DNA of 64,000 nucleotides from Aequorivita sp. UBA3180 (lineage in GTDB: Bacteria > Bacteroidota > Bacteroidia > Flavobacteriales > Flavobacteriaceae). The position numbers were made by a program, and so were the translations under genes. Of the stretch, positions 44,644 to 53,411 are shown piece by piece. The notes beneath the pieces are model-generated. The model was not told the DNA's origin. It searched no databases and saw only the letters and a list, made by a program, of their open reading frames with translations. Where the stretch lies: NCBI GenBank assembly GCA_002364215.1, contig DEXQ01000015.1, forward strand, positions 203,993-267,992. Direction: 5' to 3'. The stretch's first letter is position 1; every line of letters starts with the position of its first letter.

Positions 44644-45060
44644 TTAAATGGTGCTACATTTATCGCAAATACCTTTTACCACCAGATTAATGTCTTCTGT
44701 GATATAGCCTCCTGGTAGGTTTATTTGCGGAATTTTATGTTCTGTCAAACAGACAGTTTCTTCGCAGTTATTGCAATGAAAATGTAAATGCAAATCGTTG
44801 CCTACCTCACATTCGCAGTCTGCCTCACATAAGGCATATTTAATAACTCCGGTTCCATCTTCAATTTGGTGTACAATTCCTTTTTCTTCAAATGTTTTCA
44901 TAGTTCTAAAGAGGGTGCTTCTTTCAGAAACTTTAAAATCCTTTTCCAAATCTCCAAGGCTAATGGCTACCTTCAATTCTGCCAAACGCTTATAGGTCAT
45001 AAGGCGCATTGCCGTGGGGCGAATCTCTTTACTTTCGAATAATTGAACTATTTCTTCCAT
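44644..45060 (-). CDS. Fur-family metal-responsive repressor, second copy
   Basis: This 138-residue protein has the winged helix (IRPTAMRLMTYKRLAELKV; STLFRTMKTFEEKGIVHQI) and a metal domain with HLHFHCNNCEETVCL plus CDKC near the C-terminus. An extra CECE segment near 84-87 replaces the spacer seen in the 41254 paralogue, so sensing may differ. It follows the PII-like gene by 24 bases and precedes the SpoIIAA-like gene. Confidence 0.88.
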   Translation of the reverse strand: MEEIVQLFESKEIRPTAMRLMTYKRLAELKVAISLGDLEKDFKVSERSTLFRTMKTFEEKGIVHQIEDGTGVIKYALCEADCECEVGNDLHLHFHCNNCEETVCLTEHKIPQINLPGGYITEDINLVVKGICDKCSTI

Positions 45061-45084
45061 TTGCTCTAATGCGTTTTATAAGTC

Positions 45085-45414
45085 CTACCGTTTTAAGGAT
45101 TCGCCAGTTTTAATCTGAAAGGCATCCTCAATATTTGCTATATAGATAATACCATCTCCAGGTTCTTCCGTTTTGCCATTTTTTAAAATTATCTCAATGG
45201 CGGCTTGGGCTTCTTCGTTTTGGCAGACCAATTCCAACTTTACTACAGGACTATCCGTTACGTGAAAATCCAAGGATGGTCTTGCTCCTTTCGCCTTAAA
45301 TGCTCCTGTACCCTCTGATTGTGATAGGGTCATACTTTTAAAGCCATTCTCGGTAAGGGCATCAATGACACGATTAATTCTATTTGGCTTTATAAATGCT
45401 TTTATTTCCTTCAT
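45085..45414 (-). CDS. PII-family protein of the metal-efflux-linked type
   Basis: This 109-residue protein has the PII fold pattern (MKEIKAFIKPNRINRVIDAL; GAFKAKGARPS; VKLELVCQNEEAQAAIEIIL; EPGDGIIYIANIEDAFQI). It lacks the typical T-loop uridylylation Tyr of GlnB. A PII subgroup next to CusA/CzcA-type pumps has been described (PII-NG), and this fits it. It probably binds a nucleotide or metal and tunes the adjacent pump. It lies between the adaptor and the Fur gene. Confidence 0.8.
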   Translation of the reverse strand: MKEIKAFIKPNRINRVIDALTENGFKSMTLSQSEGTGAFKAKGARPSLDFHVTDSPVVKLELVCQNEEAQAAIEIILKNGKTEEPGDGIIYIANIEDAFQIKTGESLKR

Positions 45415-45530
45415 AATTATGAGTTTTTTAAATTTTTAATCGATTCTGAACCGAGCCTGTTTTTTAATTTTTAACTAACTAATTAAGACGATAAACAAAC
45501 TCGGAATCAAAATCTTTGATTTTTATTGAA

Positions 45531-46790
45531 TTAATGTCCGTGTTCCAGCTCGCCTTTAACCATTTCCGAGGATAGGTTATAAGCTCCGTTTATCACGACT
45601 TTAGCATCTTTTGAAACTTCGGCAGGTAGATTGACTTTAACAAAGCCTAAATCAGATATACCAACCGTAACGGGTATCATTTTAAATTTCATTTTGTCAG
45701 CTTCCATTTCTTCATCTTCATCCAAAATAAAAATAAAGGATTGCTCGCCTTCTTTTATAATGGCAGCTTCCGGTACGGCAAAACCTTTTTTCTCGCCCTG
45801 CACTATTCGTCCTTCCACGTACATTCCTGGCAACAGGTTTTTATCCTTGTTTTCAATATCTGCCAGAACTTCCAAAGCTTTTGGGTCGGTGTTGAAGGTT
45901 TTACCCACAGACCGAACGGTTGCTTTAAGCAGTTCATCTGGACGAGAAGCTGTTGAAAAATAGATTTGTTGCCCTTTCTTGATTTGCTTTATGTCCTTCT
46001 CATATACTTTGAAGTTGACATAAATTTTTGAATTATCGCTTATTGAAAACATTTTGGATTGTTGCGCCACGTAATCGCCAAGGCTAATCATTACTTCATC
46101 TACATAGCCACTTATGGGTGTGGTAATGGGAACAGCGGAATATATTTGCCCTTCCGCCACTTTGTCCGGATTAATGCCCAACAGTCTCAATTGGGACCGC
46201 AAACCATTGACGCTGGATGTTGTGGAACGAAATTTTGACTGCGCCATCTGAAATTCTTTGCCAGAAGACACACCTTTGTCATAAAGGGTCTGTTTGCGTT
46301 CAAAATCCTGTTTTAAAAATACCAGTTCGTCATTTTTTTCCTGATAGTCCTGTTGCATTGCAATGATATCTGGGTGTTCTATATATGCCAACACCTGTCC
46401 TTTGCTTACGTTATCTCCGGGTATTACTTTTATGGAACTCACATTTCCACCAACAAATGGACTGATGTTTGCCTTGTCCTGTGGGAAAAGCTCCAGCGTT
46501 CCTGTTACCTTAATGTTGTTCCCCAAATTTCGTTCCTCCAAAGGTTTCGTTTCCAAACCTATGGTTTCGGCCTGTTGTTTTGTGAGTTCGACAACGCCTT
46601 CTTCCTCGCTGTGACCACCTTCTTCCCCTCCTTCATCGTGGCCTTCTTCGCCGTGCGCATCTTCTCCACCTGCTTCGGTTTTTGATACGCCTTCAGCTTC
46701 GTTATGTCCAAGTTCAGATTTTTGGCCATCGTTACAACTCATAAACATAAGTGTAAATAATACGGTACTTACTAATAGTATATTCTTCAT
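45531..46790 (-). CDS. RND metal-efflux periplasmic adaptor (CzcB/CusB type), lipoprotein
   Basis: From ATG 46790 (MKNILLVS) this is 419 residues; the lipobox Cys19 (LMFMSCN) marks it as a lipoprotein. A His/Glu/Gly-rich stretch (residues 30-62) probably binds metal. The membrane-fusion core follows: first lipoyl half (NISPFVGGNVSSIKV), coiled-coil hairpin (about 145-215) and second half (ITTPISGYVDEVMISLGDYV). It joins the RND pump to the outer-membrane channel. The gene starts 17 bases after the stop of the RND-TolC fusion gene. Confidence 0.88.
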   Translation of the reverse strand: MKNILLVSTVLFTLMFMSCNDGQKSELGHNEAEGVSKTEAGGEDAHGEEGHDEGGEEGGHSEEEGVVELTKQQAETIGLETKPLEERNLGNNIKVTGTLELFPQDKANISPFVGGNVSSIKVIPGDNVSKGQVLAYIEHPDIIAMQQDYQEKNDELVFLKQDFERKQTLYDKGVSSGKEFQMAQSKFRSTTSSVNGLRSQLRLLGINPDKVAEGQIYSAVPITTPISGYVDEVMISLGDYVAQQSKMFSISDNSKIYVNFKVYEKDIKQIKKGQQIYFSTASRPDELLKATVRSVGKTFNTDPKALEVLADIENKDKNLLPGMYVEGRIVQGEKKGFAVPEAAIIKEGEQSFIFILDEDEEMEADKMKFKMIPVTVGISDLGFVKVNLPAEVSKDAKVVINGAYNLSSEMVKGELEHGH

Positions 46791-46806
46791 TTTTCCTTTT
46801 TTAAGA

Positions 46807-49800
46807 TTATAGATTGCCCAATTGATATTGCATATCAATGGTCTGCTGGTTATACTGATTGATGTATTGTAAATGGTTTTGTTTTATACGGATGGCACTG
46901 TTGAGAATCGTGATATAATTGACGTAATCTATTTCGCCTTCTGTAGATGCCAATTGCGCTGTGGTAATTTGTTCTTCTGCCAACAATAGTGCGCCTTCTT
47001 CGTAATATTGCAAAATCTTCTTGGTTTTTTCAAGTGATTTGGTCAATTGTGAAACCCGACTTTCTGTAACCGCTTTTTGCTCCAAATATTGATTCTCTGC
47101 AACCATAGCATCTGCCTTGGCTGCCTTAACTCTCGATTTCTGCGGAAAAAACCATAACGGAATACTAATGCCTGCCTGATAGGTGTTAAAGCCTGAAACA
47201 TCATCCACAACCTGCCTGCCAAATGATAAATTGAATTTCGGCAGGAACTGCGATTTCTCAACACCCACGTTTGCTTTACTAACTTCGGCATTTTGCAAGG
47301 CATATTGTAATATTGGGTTATTGCCCACTGAAGTTGAATCCAATGTCGCCATAAAATCCAATGTTTTATATGATTCATTAATGGTTTCAATGGATTCATC
47401 CGTTCCCAAATATTGTTTTAAGGCACGTCTGGCAATTTCAATATCATCAAAAGCTTGTTGCCTTAATACCTGAATCTGTTGAAATTCGGAAGAGGCTGCA
47501 ATAAATTCCAATTTGCCTGTTTCTCCAGTGTCATACCGAAGTTGGGCAGCGGTCTTAAAATTGGTATAAATGCTGTCCAATTGGTCTGCAAAACGTAACT
47601 GTGCCTTATAATAATTAATTTGGTCATAGGCTTGCATCACATTACGCACCAACTGTTGTTCGCTGGCCACATAAAACTTTTCTCCCAAGGCTATACGCTC
47701 TTTGTAAAACTTGGATTTTGAAAACCCGGAAAGCAAATCAATATTGCCCTGTTGCACACCAACGGTTGTCTGTACTCCGGGAAGATTATTGCCATATTCT
47801 TCTTTGCCTGTGAAAACTTGTGTGCTACCAAGGTCAAAACTCGTTCCCTTTAGTGCCTTTTCCCGTTCAATAAATGCCTGACTTTCCTTAAGTGATGGAT
47901 AATTCTGTTTTGCCATAGCAATGGCCTCATCTACAGTCAAGGTTTTTGGAATTGTACCATCTTGATTGGTATCTTGGGCAAACGCAGTTCCAGAAGCCAT
48001 CATAACGCCAACCATCAATAATATGGTTACATTATTCGTTGATTTGTTGACATAACTTACATCTCCATTGTTATTGTTTCGTTCCTTTCTCGATTCGAGC
48101 CAATAATACAATACAGGAAGGACCACAAGCGTTAAAAATGTTGCCGTTAGCAAGCCGCCAATAACCACCGTTGCCAATGGTCGCTGTACTTCTGCACCGC
48201 CAGAGGTAGAAATCGCCATTGGTATAAAGCCCATAATGGCCGCCGTTGCCGTAAGCAAAATAGGGCGTAAGCGTTCGTGTGTTGCCTCGTATATTCGTTT
48301 TTTTAAGTCTGTCATTCCACTTTCTTTTAGTTCATTGAATTTGTTTATCAGTACCAATCCGTTTAATACCGCTACTCCAAAGAGCACGATAAAACCAACC
48401 CCAGCTGAAATACTAAAAGGCATTCCCCTTATCCAAAGGGCAAACACGCCACCAATAGCTGCCAAAGGCACTGCCATATAAATCATTAAGGACTGTGAAA
48501 ATGAGCTCAAGGCAAAGTAGAGCAATATGAATATTAGGAAAAGTGCAATAGGCACTACAATCATCAATCGGTCTGAAGCACGTTGCAAGTTTTCAAACGA
48601 ACCTCCATAGGTCACAAAATAACCAGGTGGCAATTTTACTTGCGTTTCCAATTTTTGCTGTATTTCCTCGACCATTGATTTTACATCGCGTCCACGAACA
48701 TTTACACCCACGGAAATACGACGCGAGGTATTGTCCCTTGAAATCTGCATTGGCCCGGGCTTATAGCTGATATCTGCCACTTCCTTTAAAGGCACTTGCG
48801 CTCCGTTTGGTAAATCGATGAAAAGATTTTTAAGGCTGTTAATGTCCTGTCTAAATTCCTTTGCCAACCGAATGACGACATCGAACCGTTTTTCGCCTTC
48901 AAAAATCACACTTGCCTGTTCTCCAGCAAATGAAGCACTCACATAATCATTCAGCTTGTCAACGGTTACACCGTATTGTGCCATTTTTGCGCGGTTGTAC
49001 ACTACGGTCATTTGTGGCAAACCACTTGTAGCTTCCACATTAAGGTCAGCCGCTCCGGGAACGGTTCTGATGACTGCTGCGATTTCCTGTACCTTGTCTG
49101 CCAACACTTCCAAATCTTCTCCGTACAGTTTGATAGCCACGTCCTCACGAACACCTGTAAGCAATTCGTTAAAACGAAGTTCAACAGGTTGCGTAAACAC
49201 GAAATTTACACCGGGAACGACTGAAATTTTTTCTTGAATCTTTTCTATGAGTTCTTCTTTGCTATCTGCGGAAGTCCATTTACTCTTATCCTTTTCAAGA
49301 ATAATGTAACTATCCGCAATGTCCATAGGCATTGGGTCTGTTGGTATTTCGGCTACCCCAATTCTTGAGACTACCGTTTTTACTTCCGGAAATTCATTGA
49401 TTAAATTTTGAAGTTTTTTTGAAGCCTCAATAGATTCTGTAAGACTGCTCCCCGGTTTTATCAACGCTTGAAACGCAATATCGCCCTCATCAAATTTAGG
49501 TATGAATTCGCCACCCATATTGCTGAAAATAAATCCTGCAATCAATAGTAAGGCAACCGCTCCTATAACGACACCAGCCCTAAAGCGAAGTGCAAAATTG
49601 AGCAATGGTACATACCCTCTGTTTAAACCGGACATTATTTTATCACTGAACCTATCAATCTTGTTTTCAAATTTGGCAAACCAACTATTCTGATTTTTTG
49701 CGGGTTTTAAGAACATTGCAGATATCATAGGAACATAGGTAAGACAAAGGATAATTGCTCCTAAAACGGCAAAACCAAATGTAAACGCCATAGGACGAAA

Positions 49801-51222
49801 CATTTTTCCTTCAACTCCCGTGAGGAAAAGAATAGGCGTGAAAACGATTAGTATGATTAATTGTCCGAAGAATGCGGAATTCATCATTGTACTTGCGGAA
49901 TCATATGCAATCTCATCCATTTCCGCTTGGTCAATGACTGATGTCGTTTTTTTCATACGCTGATGGATATGGAAAACCATTCCTTCAACGATAATTACCG
50001 CACCATCCACAATAATTCCAAAGTCAATCGCACCCAAGGACATTAGGTTTGCCCAAACGCCAAATTGTTTCATTAAAATAAAGGCAAACAATAGGGATAG
50101 CGGAATTACCGAAGCTGTTATCAAACCGCCACGGAAACTTCCCAAAAGCAGTACCAGAACAAATATTACAATCAACGACCCTTCAATAAGGTTTTTTTCA
50201 ACCGTGCTTGTGGTTCTTCCAATAAGTTCACTTCGGCTTAAAAACGTATCTATGTAAACGCCTTCTGGTAGGGATTTTTGTATTTCTGCGATGCGCTTCT
50301 CTACATTTTCGACGACGTTGCCCGGGCTTTCGCCTTTTAGCATCAATATTTGTCCACCAACAGTTTCGTGTCCATCTTGGGTAAAAGCACCATAACGGAC
50401 TTGATTGCCATAGCCCACTTTTTCGGCAACATCCCTTACTAACACAGGGCTTCCGTTTTGTGTGGTTACAACTGTATTTTCCAAATCGGCGATGCTACGT
50501 GCCAAACCTTCGCCACGAATGAAATTTGCTTGATGGTTTTTTTCAATATATGCACCACCCGTATTGGCATTGTTCCCTTTTAGGGCTTCAAAAACCTGAT
50601 TCATTGTAATGCCAAAACTTTTAAGTTTGTCGGGATTTATGGCCACCTCGTATTGCTTTACATAACCACCAAAAGCGTTAACCTCGACGACTCCGGGGAC
50701 TAATGCCATTTGACGTTTTACAATCCAGTCCTGGATAGTACGAAGCTCCATTGCATCGTATTTGTCTTCGTAGCCCTCTTTTAGTTTTAGGGTGTATTGA
50801 TAGATTTCGCCCAAACCTGTGGTAATTGGGGCCATAAAGGGCGTGCCAAAACCTTCGGGGATTTCTCCGGCAACTTCGGTTAATTTCTCTTGCACCAATT
50901 GCCGAGGAAGATAAGTGCCTGCTTCGTCCTTAAAGACAATGGTAACCACAGAAAGCCCAAAACGGGATACCGAACGCAGTTCGATAACATCAGGAAGGTT
51001 TGCCATTGCCAATTCTACTGGATAGGTTACAAATTGTTCAATGTCTTCAGTACCTAAATTTGGGGCAACAGTAATGACTTGTACTTGGTTGTTAGTAATA
51101 TCGGGTACAGACCCCAAGTTTATAGTGGCCATAGACCAAATGCCCGTACCTACAAGTGCCACTATAAATAGCCCAATAATAAACTTGTTATTAATGGAAA
51201 ATGAAATGATTTTGTTAATCAT
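46807..51222 (-). CDS. heavy-metal RND pump fused to TolC-type outer-membrane channel
   Basis: This 1471-residue chain has a CzcA/CusA-type RND pump over about 1-1045 and a TolC-type channel over about 1090-1471. The pump has the heavy-metal motif DFGIIVDGAVIIVE with Asp400, Asp406 and Glu413. A polar linker (1046-1064) leads to a hydrophobic stretch (1065-1082, VTILLMVGVMMASGTAFAQ) with an AFAQ/D junction at about 1083, which looks like an internal signal peptide. After cleavage the channel would be free in the periplasm. In most bacteria pump and channel are separate genes. The upstream gene is a HYC_CC_PP protein; the adaptor follows. Confidence 0.9.
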   Translation of the reverse strand: MINKIISFSINNKFIIGLFIVALVGTGIWSMATINLGSVPDITNNQVQVITVAPNLGTEDIEQFVTYPVELAMANLPDVIELRSVSRFGLSVVTIVFKDEAGTYLPRQLVQEKLTEVAGEIPEGFGTPFMAPITTGLGEIYQYTLKLKEGYEDKYDAMELRTIQDWIVKRQMALVPGVVEVNAFGGYVKQYEVAINPDKLKSFGITMNQVFEALKGNNANTGGAYIEKNHQANFIRGEGLARSIADLENTVVTTQNGSPVLVRDVAEKVGYGNQVRYGAFTQDGHETVGGQILMLKGESPGNVVENVEKRIAEIQKSLPEGVYIDTFLSRSELIGRTTSTVEKNLIEGSLIVIFVLVLLLGSFRGGLITASVIPLSLLFAFILMKQFGVWANLMSLGAIDFGIIVDGAVIIVEGMVFHIHQRMKKTTSVIDQAEMDEIAYDSASTMMNSAFFGQLIILIVFTPILFLTGVEGKMFRPMAFTFGFAVLGAIILCLTYVPMISAMFLKPAKNQNSWFAKFENKIDRFSDKIMSGLNRGYVPLLNFALRFRAGVVIGAVALLLIAGFIFSNMGGEFIPKFDEGDIAFQALIKPGSSLTESIEASKKLQNLINEFPEVKTVVSRIGVAEIPTDPMPMDIADSYIILEKDKSKWTSADSKEELIEKIQEKISVVPGVNFVFTQPVELRFNELLTGVREDVAIKLYGEDLEVLADKVQEIAAVIRTVPGAADLNVEATSGLPQMTVVYNRAKMAQYGVTVDKLNDYVSASFAGEQASVIFEGEKRFDVVIRLAKEFRQDINSLKNLFIDLPNGAQVPLKEVADISYKPGPMQISRDNTSRRISVGVNVRGRDVKSMVEEIQQKLETQVKLPPGYFVTYGGSFENLQRASDRLMIVVPIALFLIFILLYFALSSFSQSLMIYMAVPLAAIGGVFALWIRGMPFSISAGVGFIVLFGVAVLNGLVLINKFNELKESGMTDLKKRIYEATHERLRPILLTATAAIMGFIPMAISTSGGAEVQRPLATVVIGGLLTATFLTLVVLPVLYYWLESRKERNNNNGDVSYVNKSTNNVTILLMVGVMMASGTAFAQDTNQDGTIPKTLTVDEAIAMAKQNYPSLKESQAFIEREKALKGTSFDLGSTQVFTGKEEYGNNLPGVQTTVGVQQGNIDLLSGFSKSKFYKERIALGEKFYVASEQQLVRNVMQAYDQINYYKAQLRFADQLDSIYTNFKTAAQLRYDTGETGKLEFIAASSEFQQIQVLRQQAFDDIEIARRALKQYLGTDESIETINESYKTLDFMATLDSTSVGNNPILQYALQNAEVSKANVGVEKSQFLPKFNLSFGRQVVDDVSGFNTYQAGISIPLWFFPQKSRVKAAKADAMVAENQYLEQKAVTESRVSQLTKSLEKTKKILQYYEEGALLLAEEQITTAQLASTEGEIDYVNYITILNSAIRIKQNHLQYINQYNQQTIDMQYQLGNL

Positions 51223-51247
51223 AGAAAAAGTATTAATTCAGTTTAAA

Positions 51248-51330
51248 CATCGCAATGCAATTGGATGCAATGCGTTTATAATGCGATGCTTAATTTGAAA
51301 AAGCATCACGTAAGGATATAGCTATCCTTA
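51248..51330. promoter_or_regulatory. inverted and direct repeats before the first RND fusion
   Basis: Between the HYC_CC_PP stop and the pump start are CATCGCA/TGCGATG (51248-51254, 51282-51288), a pair of ATGCAAT direct copies (51255-51261, 51265-51271), and a perfect TAAGGATA/TATCCTTA palindrome (51311-51330, 4-base loop). The last has no T-run on the minus strand, so it is more like an operator than a terminator. A Fur-family or other metal regulator could bind here. Confidence 0.4.
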
Positions 51331-51341
51331 AAAAAACTGAA

Positions 51342-51737
51342 TTAAACCCTTGGGGGTTGGAAAAGAGATTCCAGATATCTGGAATTCAATTGGAAAGCAT
51401 AGTAATTGAATTGAGTTTGTTTATCATCTACAACGGGGTGTATTAATGAAGGCTGAAAGCCCGCGATGAAAACAAAATGTTGGCAGCATTGATGGCTAGT
51501 ATGTACTGGCGCATTATCGTGTTCTGAATCTTGATGGTGTTCTTCAGGATTACCATCATTATCTATATAATCTTCGTAAATATATTTAACGAATGAATAA
51601 CCATCATATTCTTTATGGTCTTGGTAATGTGAAAGGAAATGGGATATTTCTTCAATTTGTTCGCAAATTTCCATATTTGCGGCTATTCCTTGAAAAAAGA
51701 ATAAAATAGACATAGATATGGAAACAAATACTTTCAT
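51342..51737 (-). CDS. HYC_CC_PP-type secreted protein
   Basis: From ATG 51737 (MKVFVSIS) this is 131 residues with a signal peptide (about 1-20). It is rich in His, Asp and Glu (EEHHQDSEHDNAPVH), carries HQCCQHF and ends with FQPPRV, which fits the HYC_CC_PP pattern known from Bacteroidota. The family is found ahead of metal RND genes; its role is not known, but metal binding in the periplasm is likely. It lies 119 bases before the pump. Confidence 0.75.
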   Translation of the reverse strand: MKVFVSISMSILFFFQGIAANMEICEQIEEISHFLSHYQDHKEYDGYSFVKYIYEDYIDNDGNPEEHHQDSEHDNAPVHTSHQCCQHFVFIAGFQPSLIHPVVDDKQTQFNYYAFQLNSRYLESLFQPPRV

Positions 51738-51942
51738 AGTAGATTGCAAATATAAGAAAAATTGAATGCACAGGCTGTGCAAAATTCAGGCTTAAGTAAA
51801 TACTCTCTTGTTTCTTTCTAAAAAATTCAAAACTTAAATATGTTGTAATTGGGCAGAAATTATTTACAATCTTTTATATTTTATTGTCTTTTTAAGAGCA
51901 TTTGGATTACTAAAACAAAATTATGTTTCTCTTAAATCGCAA

Positions 51943-52119
51943 TCAATCAATTGTTATGAAATATTTTAAAAATTGTAAAAAAAGTAAAAAACACAAAAAC
52001 AAAATGAAAATGATTATAACACCTATCCAAATTATTTTGCCTTTTTTAGAAATACTGCTTTTTTCGGTTTGAATTTTTTTACGCTCTTTGAGACGTTTTT
52101 TTCTCCGATTTTCTGACAT
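51943..52119 (-). CDS. 58-residue single-helix membrane protein, unknown
   Basis: A clean frame from ATG 52119 to TGA 51943 encodes 58 residues: a very basic start (MSENRRKKRLKERKK), then a hydrophobic helix (IIWIGVIIIFILFLCFLLFL) and a short tail. It sits alone in an AT-rich gap, 81 bases past the CDF transporter gene. Real-gene status is plausible because of the clear topology, but there is no known family. Confidence 0.5.
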   Translation of the reverse strand: MSENRRKKRLKERKKIQTEKSSISKKGKIIWIGVIIIFILFLCFLLFLQFLKYFITID

Positions 52120-52200
52120 TATAGTTTCTATTTACTTAAGCGTTTTCTATTTCGTCTCGATAATTTTTGTATTCGTAAGATTTTCAGGTAACTACAAATA

Positions 52201-53067
52201 TTAATTCGGTTCAATATGAATTAATACGTGTCCTAAATTCGGTAATTCTGTTCTTAAATAATCTTTTAATTTATGTGAGATATCGTGTCCAGCTTTTACA
52301 GAGATTTCGCTATTTACTATTACGTGCAAATCAACGTGGAATTTCATTCCCGATTTTCGAATAAAACATTTCTCTGTCCCTAAAACACCTCTAACTTCTT
52401 TCGATTTTTCTCTGATTTCAATTATAAGTTCATCATAAAGTTGCTCGTCCATAACTTCGCCTAAAGCTGGTCTTAAAATTAAGTAGCTATTATATAGAAT
52501 AAATGCAGAAGCAAATAATGCTGCCCAATCATCTGCGTTTTCGTATCCTTTTCCAAATATAATTGCAATCGAGATTCCAATAAAAGCCATTACCGAGGTT
52601 ATTGCATCGCTTCTATGATGCCAAGCATCTGCTTTAAGGGAAGAACTATTTGTTTGTCTACTTTTTCTAATAACTATTTGAAATGAGATTTCTTTCCAAA
52701 TAATGATTAGTCCTAATACTATCAAAGTCCAAGGTTTCGGAATTTTATGAGGTGTTTGAATGTTTTGAATACTTTCGTATGCAATTATTGTGGCAGAAAC
52801 AACAAGAAAAGCAACTACACCAAAAGTAATTAATGGTTCAATTTTCCCGTGTCCGTAAGGATGATTTTCGTCTGCTGGTCGTTTTGCATATTTAAATCCT
52901 AATAAAACTAAAAATGAAGCAAAAATATCAGTTGTGGATTCAATGGCATCTGCAATTAACGCATAAGAATTACCAAAAAAACCTGCAAGTCCTTTTATAA
53001 GGGCTAAAGCAGTATTTCCAATGATGCTGAAATAAGTTGTTTGTATTGCAGTTTGTTCGTTATTCAT
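52201..53067 (-). CDS. cation diffusion facilitator (FieF-like) metal exporter
   Basis: This 288-residue protein has six helices and the CDF metal-site pattern: ADAIESTTDIFASF in helix 2 (Glu-x3-Asp type) and AWHHRSDAITSV in helix 5 (His-x3-Asp). The conserved HPYGHGKIEPL loop follows helix 2, and the cytoplasmic C-terminal domain (MKFHVDLHVIVNSEI) is present. It should export Zn, Fe or Cd by proton antiport. The gene is AT-rich and follows the ferredoxin gene by 79 bases. Confidence 0.9.
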   Translation of the reverse strand: MNNEQTAIQTTYFSIIGNTALALIKGLAGFFGNSYALIADAIESTTDIFASFLVLLGFKYAKRPADENHPYGHGKIEPLITFGVVAFLVVSATIIAYESIQNIQTPHKIPKPWTLIVLGLIIIWKEISFQIVIRKSRQTNSSSLKADAWHHRSDAITSVMAFIGISIAIIFGKGYENADDWAALFASAFILYNSYLILRPALGEVMDEQLYDELIIEIREKSKEVRGVLGTEKCFIRKSGMKFHVDLHVIVNSEISVKAGHDISHKLKDYLRTELPNLGHVLIHIEPN

Positions 53068-53146
53068 TCTGTTTTTCTGTAATATCCATAAAAGCAGTAT
53101 TATTAAATTTAAATGGTAATTATGAAGTCTAATGAAATTGAAATAA

Positions 53147-53395
53147 CTATTTATTCAAAATGTGCCGTTTAACTATAGTACCCAAATCTTTCTCCGAAAA
53201 CCAAATGTCTTCTGGATGAAGATGAAGAACAGGTGCCTGTTCGCATTTATTGTTACAGTACATATCCTCAACTTCGATTTTATTTTTTAACTTATATTTC
53301 TTTATATAATAATCTAAAAGTTTTCCCTTTTTCTTTCGGCAATTTACGCCATCACACCGATAAATGATGGGTTTATTATTTTTATGCTCTTCCAT
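53147..53395 (-). CDS. thioredoxin-like [2Fe-2S] ferredoxin
   Basis: This 82-residue protein has four Cys in the pattern of thioredoxin-like ferredoxins: Cys14 and Cys19 (YRCDGVNCRK), and Cys47/Cys51 (MYCNNKCEQAP). The CxxxCxxAP piece is typical. Such proteins carry a [2Fe-2S] cluster. It lies between the MFS and CDF genes and starts 16 bases after the MFS stop. Its role with metal export is unknown; it might sense cluster damage. Confidence 0.75.
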   Translation of the reverse strand: MEEHKNNKPIIYRCDGVNCRKKKGKLLDYYIKKYKLKNKIEVEDMYCNNKCEQAPVLHLHPEDIWFSEKDLGTIVKRHILNK

Positions 53396-53411
53396 ACTAT
53401 TCTGTTTATAA

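Noticed and set aside
45505..45521. AATCAAA/TTTGATT hairpin after the first adaptor gene as terminator
   Set aside because: The stem is short, AT-only in most pairs, and the T-run is on the wrong strand.
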